Positions 19,412-28,584 of a stretch of 64,000 nucleotides of DNA are shown one piece after another. The notes beneath the pieces were generated by a model that worked only from the letters and a program-made list of their open reading frames with translations, was not told where the DNA came from and made no database searches. Position 1 is the first letter of the stretch; every line of letters starts with the position of its first letter. The position numbers and the translations under genes are program-made. This DNA comes from Acidobacteriota bacterium (GTDB lineage Bacteria; Acidobacteriota; Vicinamibacteria; Marinacidobacterales; Marinacidobacteraceae), in the NCBI GenBank assembly GCA_022822745.1, contig JAJEAO010000114.1:1-64000 (forward strand). The letters are read 5' to 3'.

Positions 19412-20659
19412 TCAGCGGAGTTCGAAGCGCACCGGCAGGCGCTTCAGCCCGTGGATGAAGTTGGATCGCAGCCGGTCCGGGGCGCCGGCGGGCTCGACCG
19501 ACCGGATGCGCCGGAACATCTCCTCCAGGGTCACGCGGACTTCGAGCCGCGCGAGCCAGGCGCCGAGGCAGAAGTGGCGTCCGGCGCCGAACGCGAGATG
19601 CGGGTTCGGCTGCCGGCGCAGATCGAAGCGGTCCGGCTCGGGAAACACCTCGGCGTCCCGGTTCGCCGCGATGTACCAGAGGACGGCCTTGTCGCCGGCG
19701 CGCATCGCGGCGCCGTCCCACTCCAGATCCCGCGTCAGCGTGCGCCGGAAGTGCATGGTGACCGAGGTCCAGCGCAGGATCTCCTCGGTGGCGAGTTCGA
19801 AGAGCGGACGGGGAGCGTCCGGCGAGACCAGTTCGCGGAGCGCCTCCGGGTGCTCCATGAGCGCCAGCAGGCCGAGCGAGAGCGTGTGCCGGGTGGTCTC
19901 GTTCCCCGCGACGATGAGCAGGAGGAAGAAGTTCCGGAACTCCAGCTCGGTCAGCGGTCGCCCGCCGGCGTCGGCGTGGAGCATCGCCGAGAGGATGTCG
20001 GGCCGGGGCCGCTGGAGGCGCTCGCGCCGGATCCGGCTCGCATAGTCGAACACCGAGACCGCTGCCGGGCTCCGGAACGGGAGGAGGCGGTAGGCCTCGG
20101 TATCCACCTGATCCACGACCGCGAGCGAGAGCTCGGGGTCCGCGTTCGAGATGAGCGCGTCCCCCCACTCGACGAGCGGGTCGGCGTCCTCCTCGGGCAC
20201 GCCCAGCATCCGGCATAGCATCCGGATCGGCAGCTCGCGCGCGATCGCGGAGACGAAGTCCACCTCCCGGTGTTCGAGCGCCCGCTCCACGACCGAAACC
20301 GCGAGGGCGCGAACCGCGTCTTCCCGGGCGGCGATGGACTTGCGGGAGAACCCGGCGCCGACGAGCCGGCGCAGGCGGGCGTGTTCGAGGCCGTCGTACT
20401 CCATCATCGTCCGGCGCGCCTCCAGCTCCTCGTCGTCGAGCTCTTCCAGCCGGATGCCGCGGGCGCAGGAAAAGTCGCGCGGCGTCGAGCCGGCGCGCAA
20501 CACGTGCCGGTGCCGGGTCAGCGCCCAGAACCCGGCCCCGTCGGGCTCGTCCACCCAGAGCGGACCTCCGGCGTCCCGCATCCGGGCGAACAGCTCCCAC
20601 GGCACGCCGTCGAGGTAGGTGTCGTGCGAGACGATCGCGGACCAGGGAGCGGGCTTCAC
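19412..20659 (-). CDS. Cytochrome P450 (first of two in the window)
   Basis: The 415-residue soluble monooxygenase has the I-helix oxygen-binding motif AGNETTRH, the K-helix ExxR in EEILRW, and the haem loop FGAGRHFCLG with the thiolate ligand at C364. Bacterial P450s of this size take electrons from ferredoxins and hydroxylate small hydrophobic substrates. The start is GTG 20659, with GGGAA six bases upstream; the reading frame is open for about 940 bases further upstream but that part has no P450 features and overlaps the divergent FAH gene. The Rieske protein at 1663 is too distant to be assigned as a partner. Confidence 0.92.
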   Translation of the reverse strand: MKPAPWSAIVSHDTYLDGVPWELFARMRDAGGPLWVDEPDGAGFWALTRHRHVLRAGSTPRDFSCARGIRLEELDDEELEARRTMMEYDGLEHARLRRLVGAGFSRKSIAAREDAVRALAVSVVERALEHREVDFVSAIARELPIRMLCRMLGVPEEDADPLVEWGDALISNADPELSLAVVDQVDTEAYRLLPFRSPAAVSVFDYASRIRRERLQRPRPDILSAMLHADAGGRPLTELEFRNFFLLLIVAGNETTRHTLSLGLLALMEHPEALRELVSPDAPRPLFELATEEILRWTSVTMHFRRTLTRDLEWDGAAMRAGDKAVLWYIAANRDAEVFPEPDRFDLRRQPNPHLAFGAGRHFCLGAWLARLEVRVTLEEMFRRIRSVEPAGAPDRLRSNFIHGLKRLPVRFELR

Positions 20660-20797
20660 GAGGGTTCCCGGATGGTACGCCCCGCACCCTCGGGGCCGGC
20701 CGGCCGCGCGGGGTCGGGGGACGAAATGGGGGCAGGTACCCTCTGCCCGTTGCGGCGCGCCGAGAGCAAGGAGGGGCGCCGGTCGTTTCCTGACTTC

Positions 20798-21532
20798 ATG
20801 CGCGCGTTCGGCCGACCCGGCAAGATCCTCTGCGTCCATCTCAACTACCGCAGCCGGGTCGAGGAGTTCGGCGTCCGCCTCCCCCCGGCGCCGACCTATT
20901 TCATGAAGCCGACGACCGCTCTGACCGGCAGCGGTGATCCGGTCGTGCGCCCGCCCGGGTGCCGTTACCTGAACTTCGAGGGCGAGATCGTGGCCGTGAT
21001 CGGGGCCCGGTGCCGGGGCGTGACGCCGAACGACGCCGGGCGGTTCATCGCCGGCTACACCGTGGGGAACGACTTCGGACTCCACGACTTTCGGGACACC
21101 GACGCCGGCTCGATGCTGCGCGTCAAGGGGGCCGACACCCTGTGCCCGGTGCTCGACGCGCTCGTTCGGGACTGGGACTTCCGCGGCCGGGCCCTGCGCA
21201 CGCTCGTCAACGGCGAAGTTCGGCAATCGGGCAACACGGACGAAATGGAGTGGGATCCGCACTACCTCGTCGCTGATCTGTCCCGGACCCACACCCTGTT
21301 CCCGGGGGATCTGGTGTTCACCGGAACACCCGCCGGATCTCGCCCGGTGGCGCCCGGCGACGAAGTCACCGTGGAAGTCGAGGGGCTTGGGCGACTGTCG
21401 AATCCGGTTGTGGAAGGAACGGCGCCCATCCCGACCGCCTTCGGCGCCCAGCCGACCGAGTCGGAGGAGGTCCGGTCCACCGCGCTCGGCGGCGACTGGG
21501 AGCTGCGCGGGATCCGAAAGCCGCGTCGCTGA
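20798..21532 (+). CDS. Fumarylacetoacetate hydrolase family protein
   Basis: The 244-residue protein has the FAH core: PTYFMKPTTALTG, the metal-binding acids in NFEGEIVAVIG and GNDFGLHDFR, the conserved lysine in MLRVKGADTLCP, and FPGDLVFTGTPAGSRPVAPGDEVTVEVEGLG. FAH-fold enzymes hydrolyse or decarboxylate 2-oxo/acylpyruvate compounds in aromatic degradation. ATG 20798 is chosen; an AAGGAGG lies rather far upstream (20768-20774), leaving a TTG in the earlier frame as an alternative. It is divergent from the P450 and four bases ahead of the glutamine hydrolase gene. Confidence 0.87.
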   Translation: MRAFGRPGKILCVHLNYRSRVEEFGVRLPPAPTYFMKPTTALTGSGDPVVRPPGCRYLNFEGEIVAVIGARCRGVTPNDAGRFIAGYTVGNDFGLHDFRDTDAGSMLRVKGADTLCPVLDALVRDWDFRGRALRTLVNGEVRQSGNTDEMEWDPHYLVADLSRTHTLFPGDLVFTGTPAGSRPVAPGDEVTVEVEGLGRLSNPVVEGTAPIPTAFGAQPTESEEVRSTALGGDWELRGIRKPRR

Positions 21533-21536
21533 AACG

Positions 21537-22286
21537 ATGGACGGTCCCCGACCCGCCCGGCGCCCCCGGATCGGGCTGACGACCTGGCGGCGGCGAGTGA
21601 ACACGGTCCTCGGGAACGAGTCGCTCTACACCCTCGCCGAGGAGTACGTCGAGGGCGTGCGTCGCGCCGGCGGGCTGCCGCTCATCCTGCCGCCCTCGCC
21701 GCTCGCCGCCATCGAGGAACTGGTCGCTGCGCTCGACGGGCTCATCCTCACGGGTGGCGGGGACATCTCCCCCTCGTGCTACACCGAGAACGACGAACGG
21801 GTCAGCTCCGACATAGACCATGAAGAGGACGCCTGGGACGTCGCGCTCGTCCTCTCCGCCCGGGAGCGGAAGCTGCCTTTCCTCGGAATCTGCCGCGGAC
21901 TCCAGGCCCTGAACGTGGCGCTCGGCGGCACGCTCCACCAGGACATCGGCGGGTGGGCGAACCACCCGCCGATCGGGGAGGATGCGGCTGCCAACATCGC
22001 GTTCCGGCACCCGGTCGTGCTGGACCATGGCAGCCGGCTCGCCCGGTCGCTCGGCGCCGGCGAACGCAGCGTGAACAGCATCCACCACCAGGCGGTGGAC
22101 CGGCTCGGAGCGGGGCTCGCCGTGGTCGCCCGCGCCCCCGACGGCACCGTGGAGGCGGTCGAGTATCGCGGGGACGACGCCGACTGGCGGGCCGACGCCG
22201 TCCAGTGGCACCCCGAGCGCCTTCCCGGCAGCGTGGACCAGGCGCTCTTCGACGACTTCGTCCGCGCCGCCGCCCGGCGATCATGA
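21537..22286 (+). CDS. Class I glutamine amidotransferase-like hydrolase (PuuD family)
   Basis: The 249-residue protein matches gamma-glutamyl-gamma-aminobutyrate hydrolases: LILTGGGDISPSCY near the N-terminus, the nucleophile C119 in GICRGLQALN, the substrate segment SVNSIHHQAVDRLG, and H225/E227 in VQWHPER. PuuD frees GABA from gamma-glutamyl-GABA in putrescine breakdown; relatives act on other gamma-glutamyl amides. No other putrescine genes are nearby, so the exact substrate is open. It is four bases from the FAH gene and overlaps the following HEPN gene (ATGA). Confidence 0.87.
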   Translation: MDGPRPARRPRIGLTTWRRRVNTVLGNESLYTLAEEYVEGVRRAGGLPLILPPSPLAAIEELVAALDGLILTGGGDISPSCYTENDERVSSDIDHEEDAWDVALVLSARERKLPFLGICRGLQALNVALGGTLHQDIGGWANHPPIGEDAAANIAFRHPVVLDHGSRLARSLGAGERSVNSIHHQAVDRLGAGLAVVARAPDGTVEAVEYRGDDADWRADAVQWHPERLPGSVDQALFDDFVRAAARRS

Positions 22287-23635
22287 CCGCGATCGGCGAC
22301 CTGCTTCGCCTCGCCGCGGCGCTCCACACCTGGGACGCGGTTCTGCGCTCCCACCTGATCGAGCGGATGAAGCAGAACTGCGGGAGTGCGTGGGAGGCAG
22401 GCATCCTGCGTTCGCTGCACGAGGATCGACAGCTCGAGTATCACCAGTACGGGGACCGCCGCCCGGACCTCCGGCACTACCTGGAGATCCGCGAGTTCTA
22501 CTGGATCGCCAGGGGCAACCGCCGGTACTTCGGAGAGTTCACGAACCGTGACCTGAGCCACATCGCGGACGCCACCAGGATCCGGAACGAATTCGCCCAC
22601 TTCTACACCGGCGCGCTGGGCGCGGGGCTGGTCGCGCGTCGGATCCGGCTGCTTACGCGCCTGGTGAGGAAAGTGGACGAACGGGAGGCGGCGCGGATCG
22701 AAGAGCTCGGCGGCCGGATCGGCGCGGCGCTCGATGAATCCGCCGGACCGCCGTCCGCGGAGCTGGTGGACGCGGAGCAGCTCACGGCGGAGATCCGGGC
22801 GAGCATGAAGGCGTCCCTCGAGGAGTTCGGAAAAAGCGCCTCGCTGAATCCCGACGCCCTCGCCCGCCAGCTCGCCGAGTCGTTGACGCCGTACCGGGAA
22901 CGCCACCTCCAGGAACTCCGGAAGGGCGTGGAGTCCATCACCGAGAGCGTGGACGAGAGTCGGGCGCTGCTCGAGCAGGCCCGCGAGGATCGTGAAGAGG
23001 CGCGGCGCGACCGGGCCGAAGCGGAGAGCATCCGAGCCGACGCGGAACGGATCCGGACCGAGGTCCTCAGGCAACTGCGCGCTGCGAATTCAGACAAGGC
23101 GCCCGCTGTTCCTCGCGAACGCCGGGGGCACGGGCCGAGCGATGCAGGCAGGCAGGCCGCCGGGCCCGGAAAGACCCCGACGGCTTCGAGCCGCTCCGGG
23201 AACGGGAAGGGCGCCGTTCCTGCCCGCGATCAACTCCAGGGCTATCGGAGTCGGTTCCGGGAGGCATCGTCGGGGAACGGCTGGATATACACCACACGAC
23301 TCGACGACTGGCGGATCACCTGCTGGGTGGGCATGGCGCAAGGCGAAACGCGGGCCTGCGTCTTCTCTCCCTCGAAGCCGGACGAGACCGGGCGATGGAT
23401 CTCGGCCGCGCCCCGGGCGCTCATCAGCCGGGCCGCGCCGGACGAAGACGCCGCGTTCGAACTCCTGTTCCGGGCCGAGCAGAGCGGCGAGGTCGAGCGC
23501 CTCGCAAAGGACGCGATCCGCGACTACGAACGACGCACCGCCCCGCCGCCGGAGCCGCCTCCACGACCAGGCGCGGCGGGAACCGCCCGGGGGCCCGCAT
23601 CGTCCGACGAAGACGAGGATGTCGTTCCCTTCTGA
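22283..23635 (+). CDS. Swt1-type HEPN domain protein with coiled coil and SSB-like acidic C-terminus
   Basis: The first 125 residues of this 450-residue protein form an all-alpha domain ending in RNEFAH (101-106), the R-x4-H motif of HEPN ribonucleases, in a context (RHYLEIREFYWIARGN) like Swt1-family HEPN proteins. A long charged coiled coil follows (about 190-270, with EDREEARRDRAEAESIRAD), then a low-complexity linker and a compact C-terminal domain with WIYTTRLDDWRITCWVG. The last residues, DEDEDVVPF, mimic the acidic Pro-Phe tip of single-strand DNA binding proteins. RNase function and a link to DNA repair or defence are inferred. It is translationally coupled to the PuuD-like gene, an odd partner. 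Confidence 0.72.
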   Translation: MTAIGDLLRLAAALHTWDAVLRSHLIERMKQNCGSAWEAGILRSLHEDRQLEYHQYGDRRPDLRHYLEIREFYWIARGNRRYFGEFTNRDLSHIADATRIRNEFAHFYTGALGAGLVARRIRLLTRLVRKVDEREAARIEELGGRIGAALDESAGPPSAELVDAEQLTAEIRASMKASLEEFGKSASLNPDALARQLAESLTPYRERHLQELRKGVESITESVDESRALLEQAREDREEARRDRAEAESIRADAERIRTEVLRQLRAANSDKAPAVPRERRGHGPSDAGRQAAGPGKTPTASSRSGNGKGAVPARDQLQGYRSRFREASSGNGWIYTTRLDDWRITCWVGMAQGETRACVFSPSKPDETGRWISAAPRALISRAAPDEDAAFELLFRAEQSGEVERLAKDAIRDYERRTAPPPEPPPRPGAAGTARGPASSDEDEDVVPF

Positions 23636-23716
23636 CCCCTCTCGACCGAGCGACGTCCGGACCACCGTCAGCCGCGCGGCGTAGATCGAGCGGGCTCGCG
23701 GTGAGGGGTCGCAGCC

Positions 23717-24868
23717 TCACGCCAGCGCGCCCGACCAGAGCCGCTCCACGAAATCGCCGACGGGCAGGATCGTGATCCCGTCCGCGGTCTGACGAGGCCG
23801 TGGCTCCCGACAGACGACGAACCGGCGCGCCACACCCGGGTGGTCCGCGAGGAGAGTCCGCAGGCCCTTCAAGTGGTCGCTCGTGATGTTGCGTGAGGAC
23901 TTGGCCTCGATTGCCGTTTCCATGTCCCCGAGGATGAAATCCACTTCGGCGCCCGACGAAAGGCGCCATGTGCTCAGGGCCACGTCGGGGGCGCGACAGG
24001 CGGTCCAGGTCCGGAGTTCGTGGAACACCCAGTTCTCGAACGCCTTCGCGTAGTCGCGGGAGCCCGGCCTCACGCGTCCGCGCCCGGTCAGCCGGTTCAC
24101 GACGCCCACGTCGTGGAAGTAGAACTTCGGCGCCTGCGCCACCCTCCGCCTGGGGCGCTTGCGAAAGGCCGGGAGCTACGAGGCGAGGAGCGTGTCCTCC
24201 AGGATCCCGAAGTACTCCCGGATCGTGGGACCGGACACTCCAGTCTCTCGCGCCACCGATGCGAAGTTGACTGTCTCGCCGTCGCTGAACGCGGCCGCCG
24301 CGAGGAAGTCGAAGAACACCGGCAGGCGCCGCACGACGCCCTCGGCCGCGATCTCCTGCTGCAGGTAGTCCGCCACATAGGCCGCGAGCCGCCGATCCGC
24401 CCGATCGGACCCGTAGATGCGGGGCAGGTAGCCGTAGTTCAGGAGGCGGTCGAGGTCGAACGAGGGGCCGATCTCGCTCGCCGAGAGGCCCGAGAGCGAG
24501 TACCGGAGGGCCCGGCCTCCCAGCAGATTCACTCCGGCTCGCCTCACCCGCCGGGCCGAGGATCCGCTCAGGGCGAAGTGGAGCTCGCGGTCCTCCATGA
24601 GCCAGTGGACTTCATCAAGGAGCACGGGAACTTTCTGAACCTCGTCCACGACGACCTGGCCTGACGGTGGAGGATCGGCCACCAGCTCTTCCCGCAGTCG
24701 CGCCGGACGAGTCGCGTAGCGGGCGAACTCGTCGGTTCTGAGGAGATCCACCCAGCGGGCATCCGGATAGACCGTCCAGAGGAGCGTCGTCTTCCCGGTC
24801 TGGCGCGGGCCCCACAGGAAGAACGTCTCGGTGCCGATCGGCGGCAGATCCAGCGCACGTCGAAACAC
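23717..24868 (-). pseudogene. AAA+ ATPase with DUF4143, interrupted by an in-frame amber codon
   Basis: The N-terminal part (24868-24176) has FFLWGPRQTGKTTLL (Walker A), VVVDEVQKVP (Walker B) and the winged-helix region up to YFGILEDTLLAS, then TAG at 24178-24176. The same frame continues directly with LPAFRKRPRRR and FYFHDVGVVNRLTGRG to a TGA at 23719-23717, including the nuclease-like DUF4143 end with VDFIL and EAKSS. Together they make one continuous family member of about 383 codons, so a single nonsense change has split it. A GTG at 24868 is the start. Direct repeats GAATATC at 24877-24883 and 24886-24892 lie just upstream in an unusually AT-rich patch. An intact relative lies at 35540-36712. 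Confidence 0.82.
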
Positions 24869-25000
24869 TCACTTCAGAATATCAGGAATATCGAAAATGC
24901 CGCTTTGGATTTCCCGGCCATTTCCGCTGGCCGCATGCCTCGTCAGTCGCTCCCTCGGCAGGGAGCGCGGCGCACTCGAAATGTTCGGGGTCAATGGCGC

Positions 25001-25798
25001 TCAGGTGAATTCGCACACGATCGGGAGATGGTCACTCAGCCGGGGCTGGGCGTCGAACACGTCCCCCGGGGTCAGCACGCGGGCCTCCTTCAGGCGCTTC
25101 CGCATAGGAGTGTTCACATAGCAGTAGTCCAACTGGTGGACGACCCGCCCACCCCGCAGGTTCTTGAAGGTGGGAACGGGCCGCCCGTGGTGATGGCTCA
25201 GGCAGTCGGTCAGACCGAGACGGTTCAGCCGCGCGATGATCTCCCGGTTCCCGCGATCGGACGGTTCATCGAACAGCACCGAGCTGTTGAAGTCCCCAGC
25301 CACGATCCAGTTCTCCCGATCGCTGATCCCGGAGCCCGACAGCAGCGCGCACAGAACCTCCGTGAACCAGACATCCTCGTGCATCTCCAGCTTGAGGTCT
25401 GCTATCTCCTCGGCTGTCTGCTGATCCCGGGGAATACGGAAGGCCGGGGAGTGAACACCGACCACCCGGCACGACTCGCCGGAGTCAAGGGTGGTCCGGC
25501 ACCCGATGATCCAGCCGTAGCGCTCCCGCTGGATCCGATTGGCCCACTCGGACTCCGAGACCAGGAACGGGGTCGCCTCGATGAACCCCTTCGAGAGGAT
25601 CGCCGAGGAGAACGGGGCGTTGTGACCGCCGAAGTACCTCGGCGAGATCCAGTGACACTGGGTATGGCTCAGGATCGCCTTCGGAATCCCGGTCACTTCC
25701 TGAAGCACGACGATGTCGGCGTCCTCTCTGCGGACGACTTCCCAGAGCCCGCGCCGGGAGCGGCCCGCCTTGTTCACGTTCCAGGTGAGCATCTTCAT
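25001..25798 (-). CDS. Endonuclease/exonuclease/phosphatase (EEP) family protein
   Basis: The 265-residue protein has the EEP catalytic set in order: Asn in TWNVNKAG, Glu in VVLQEVTG, His in VVGVHSPAF, Asp and Asn in VAGDFNSS, and the final SDHLP. The family includes exonuclease III-like nucleases, DNase I and phosphodiesterases, all cleaving phosphate esters with Mg2+. There is no signal peptide, so it acts in the cytoplasm. ATG 25798 starts at the first strand; an ATG two codons later is equally possible. Its base composition is slightly lower in GC than its neighbours. The substrate is unknown. Confidence 0.85.
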   Translation of the reverse strand: MKMLTWNVNKAGRSRRGLWEVVRREDADIVVLQEVTGIPKAILSHTQCHWISPRYFGGHNAPFSSAILSKGFIEATPFLVSESEWANRIQRERYGWIIGCRTTLDSGESCRVVGVHSPAFRIPRDQQTAEEIADLKLEMHEDVWFTEVLCALLSGSGISDRENWIVAGDFNSSVLFDEPSDRGNREIIARLNRLGLTDCLSHHHGRPVPTFKNLRGGRVVHQLDYCYVNTPMRKRLKEARVLTPGDVFDAQPRLSDHLPIVCEFT

Positions 25799-25907
25799 CG
25801 GTGCTCTTCGGCCTCCCGCGGTGCGTCAGCGCAGCCTCCTTCCCGATAGCGCCCGCCGAAGCGCCACCGTTGCGACGACGCCGCCCCCGCGGACTGGGCT
25901 CGTGGAG

Positions 25908-26432
25908 TCAGCCGCAGGGAACGCCGGTGACCCGGTCGCCGAGTTGCAGGTAGAGATCGTGGAGCTTCAGGACACGCTCATCGGTGTGCTCCACCACGGC
26001 GAAGCCCTCGACCCACAGCGTGTGCGTCTCGCCGCCTTCGTGCAGGATGAATCCGAAGGCGGGCGTCGGTTGCGCTCCCTCCGGGGCCCGGACCGTCTCC
26101 TCTCCGATCCCGGAGAGGCCGACATCCAGGATCGCATCGCGGATCCGGTGGAACTCCGCCTCGTCGAGCATCAGGGAGCATGGCGTGCCGTCGAACTCCA
26201 TCCACGACAGCGCACCGCCGAAGGTCAACGAGAAGACCGGCGGCACATCCGCCGACCCCACGAACTCGGGTGAGAACCGCACCTCGAAGAAGACCTCCTC
26301 CGGATCCTGGCTCGGCTCGGGCGCCGGAGCCGGGGCCGGAGCGACCGGCGTGGTCGGGGCGGGATCGTCCCCTCCGCCGCAGGCGGCGGCGAACGCCGTG
26401 GCGATCAGGATCAGCAGGGCTCGTCTCGACAT
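25908..26432 (-). CDS. Small exported lipoprotein of unknown function
   Basis: The 174-residue product starts MSRRALLILIATAFAAAC, a lipoprotein signal peptide with its lipobox cysteine at residue 18, followed by a GGGDD and Pro/Ala linker. The folded part (about 45-174) contains strands such as FFEVRFSPEF and TLWVEGFAVVEH and ends with GVPCG. ATG 26432 gives the normal short n-region; the frame extends five codons further upstream. It may sit in the outer membrane facing the periplasm. I do not recognise a family. Confidence 0.7.
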   Translation of the reverse strand: MSRRALLILIATAFAAACGGGDDPAPTTPVAPAPAPAPEPSQDPEEVFFEVRFSPEFVGSADVPPVFSLTFGGALSWMEFDGTPCSLMLDEAEFHRIRDAILDVGLSGIGEETVRAPEGAQPTPAFGFILHEGGETHTLWVEGFAVVEHTDERVLKLHDLYLQLGDRVTGVPCG

Positions 26433-26517
26433 GGTTTCCATCTCCACCAGCGCGCCACCGGACGGGCCGGAGCCGATCCGGCCCCGGTCGTCCAGGCTGC
26501 GACCTGGCCCCCCGACT

Positions 26518-26859
26518 CTACAGGAGACCCAGGCGCAGCTTGGCCGCGTCCGTCATCCGGTCGGGGTTCCACGGCGGATCCCACACCAGATCGACCTGAA
26601 CCGAGGAGACCGCGTCCAGCCGGTTGATCTTGGCCTCCACCTCGGGAGGCAACGTTCCCGCGACCGGGCACGCCGGCGAAGTCAGCGTCATGTCCACCTC
26701 GACCTTGCCGGCGTCGTCCACCTCGACCCGGTACACGAGGCCCAGCTCGTAGATGTCCACCGGGATCTCGGGGTCGTAGCAGGTCTTCAGGACATCCACG
26801 ACCTGCGCTTCGACAGCGCCCGCGCCGTTCGTCTCCGTCGTCTCCACCGCTTCACTCAT
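26518..26859 (-). CDS. sufT: SufT-like MIP18/DUF59 iron-sulfur assembly factor
   Basis: The 113-residue protein carries the DUF59 core: CYDPEIPVDIYELGLVYRVEV, then MTLTSPACPVAGTLPPEVE, then VDLVWDPPWNPDRM. SufT-type proteins help mature [4Fe-4S] enzymes, and the gene is the last of the suf operon here, 25 bases after sufU. The start is ATG 26859, preceded by AAGGAG. An Ala/Glu/Thr-rich leader of about 20 residues precedes the domain. The conserved cysteine of the family (SPACP) is present. Confidence 0.88.
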   Translation of the reverse strand: MSEAVETTETNGAGAVEAQVVDVLKTCYDPEIPVDIYELGLVYRVEVDDAGKVEVDMTLTSPACPVAGTLPPEVEAKINRLDAVSSVQVDLVWDPPWNPDRMTDAAKLRLGLL

Positions 26860-26884
26860 GGTCCTGTTCCGCTCCTTGTCCTCG

Positions 26885-27340
26885 TCATTCGGTTCGCGCC
26901 ACTTCCCCGCGGCGTTCGAGAGCGACGCGGAGGGCATGCCAGGCGAGAGTGGCGCACTTCACCCGCATCGGGTAGGCCCGAACCCCGGCCAGCGCGCTCA
27001 ATTTGCCGAGCTCGGCCTCGTCCGGATGGATCTCTCCGGCCGCCATCTGTCGGAAACGGTCAGCGAGTGCAAGAGCCTCGGCCTCGCTCAGCCCCTGAAG
27101 CGCCTCGGTGAGAAGCGACGCGGACGCCGTGGAAATCGCGCAGCCGTCCCCGACGAAGGATGCCTGCCGGACCGCGCCGTCCTCGACGCGCAGCGACAGC
27201 TTGAGGCGATCCCCGCACAGCGGATTGAACCCGTCGGCCTCGCGGTTCGCGCCCTCGAGGCGCCCGAAGTTCCGCGGACTGCGGCTGTGGTCGAGGATGA
27301 CCTCGCGATAGAGGTCGGCGAATCCGCCCGAGAAGCTCAT
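26885..27340 (-). CDS. sufU: SufU iron-sulfur scaffold / zinc sulfurtransferase
   Basis: The 151-residue protein has the three ligand cysteines of IscU/SufU proteins, C42 (in LCGDRL), C67 (VGDGCAIS) and C129 (VKCATL), plus D44. Its length and the longer segment between the second and third cysteines fit SufU rather than IscU. In Gram-positive systems SufU takes sulfur from the SufS cysteine and passes it to SufBCD. ATG 27340 overlaps the sufS stop as ATGA, so the two are translated together. Confidence 0.92.
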   Translation of the reverse strand: MSFSGGFADLYREVILDHSRSPRNFGRLEGANREADGFNPLCGDRLKLSLRVEDGAVRQASFVGDGCAISTASASLLTEALQGLSEAEALALADRFRQMAAGEIHPDEAELGKLSALAGVRAYPMRVKCATLAWHALRVALERRGEVARTE

Positions 27341-28584
27341 CCCCGAAAGACCCCGATCGCGGTTCGGACGCCGGCGGCGAGCCGCTCGACCTCCGCGCGC
27401 GTGTTGTAGAGGCCGAACGACGCCCGCGTCGTGGCCGGCACCCCGAAGCGCTCCATGAGCGGCTGCGTGCAGTGGTGGCCGGCGCGGACCGCCACCCCTT
27501 CGTGGTCGAGAATGGTCCCGAGATCGTGCGGATGCACTCCGTCCACCAGGAAGGACACGACGGCCGCCTTTCCGGGGGCGGTCCCGAGGATCCGGACCCC
27601 AGGGATCTGGAGAAGGAGCTCCTCGGCGAGGGCGCGGAGCGCCTCCTCGTGCGCCGCCACTGCATCGAATCCGAGATCCTCGAGGTAATCGGCGGCGGCG
27701 GCGAGCCCGGCGGGGCCGGTGATGTGCGGGGTGCCCGCCTCGAATTTCGCCGGTGGGTCGGCGTAGGTCGTCCCGGAAAACCGGACGCTCCGGATCATGT
27801 CGCCGCCCCCCTGGTACGGCGGGATCGCTTCGAGGAGCCGGCGCCGGCCCCACAGCACGCCGATCCCGGAGGGGCCGTACATCTTGTGCCCCGAGACCGC
27901 ATAGAAGTCGCAGCCGAGCTCGTCCACCCGGATCGGCCGGTGCGGCGCGGCCTGCGCGCCGTCCACGCAGACGAACGCCCCCCGTTCGCGCGCCAGCCGC
28001 GCGATCTCCGCGACGGGATTCACGGTTCCCATCGTGTTCGAGACGTGAACCACCGAGACGATCCGGGTCCGGTCGCCGAGGAGACCCCGGAAGGCGTCGA
28101 GATCGAGTTCGCCGCGCTCCGTCACCGGGGCCGCCACCACCCGGGCCCCGGCGGCTTCGCACGCCATCTGCCAGGGCACGATGTTCGAGTGGTGCTCCAT
28201 GCCGGTCAGCAGCACCTCGTCCCCGGCGCGGAGGACATGGCGGCCGAGGCAGGAGGCGACCAGGTTCAGCGCCTCGGTCGCTCCGCGGAGGAAGACGACC
28301 TCTTCGTGCGAGTCCGCCCCGAGGAAAGCGGCCATCCGACGGCGGGCGGTCTCGTAGGCGTCGGTGGCGCGCTGGGCGAACTCGTGGACCGCCCGGTGGA
28401 TGTTCGAGTAACCGGTCCGGTGGATCCGATCCATCGCGTCGAGCACCGCCAGCGGCTTCTGCGCGCTGGCGGCGTTGTCCAGATAGGCGACCGGCCGCCC
28501 GTGGACCTCCTCGGAGAGGATGGGGAAGTCCCGCCGCACGCGCTCCAGGTCGTAGCCGGTGGCCGCGGCGACGTCCGGAGTCAC
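27337..28584 (-). CDS. sufS: SufS cysteine desulfurase
   Basis: The 415-residue PLP enzyme has YLDNAASAQKP, EHHSNIVPWQ, VDGAQAAPH and the PLP lysine K234 in VSGHKMYGPSG. The persulfide-forming residue is C372 in AGHHCTQPLM, the group II desulfurase arrangement that needs SufU or SufE as acceptor. It releases sulfur from cysteine for the SufBCD scaffold. The start is GTG 28584, overlapping the sufD stop (GTGA). Motifs and length are complete. Confidence 0.94.
   Translation of the reverse strand: MTPDVAAATGYDLERVRRDFPILSEEVHGRPVAYLDNAASAQKPLAVLDAMDRIHRTGYSNIHRAVHEFAQRATDAYETARRRMAAFLGADSHEEVVFLRGATEALNLVASCLGRHVLRAGDEVLLTGMEHHSNIVPWQMACEAAGARVVAAPVTERGELDLDAFRGLLGDRTRIVSVVHVSNTMGTVNPVAEIARLARERGAFVCVDGAQAAPHRPIRVDELGCDFYAVSGHKMYGPSGIGVLWGRRRLLEAIPPYQGGGDMIRSVRFSGTTYADPPAKFEAGTPHITGPAGLAAAADYLEDLGFDAVAAHEEALRALAEELLLQIPGVRILGTAPGKAAVVSFLVDGVHPHDLGTILDHEGVAVRAGHHCTQPLMERFGVPATTRASFGLYNTRAEVERLAAGVRTAIGVFRG

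Noticed and set aside
19412-21604. Long N-terminal extension of the first P450
   Set aside because: Residues before GTG 20659 overlap the divergent FAH gene and have no P450 features.
23634-23710. Inverted repeat GACCCCTC / GAGGGGTC between convergent genes
   Set aside because: The eight-base arms are 61 bases apart with no T run, too weak to call a terminator.
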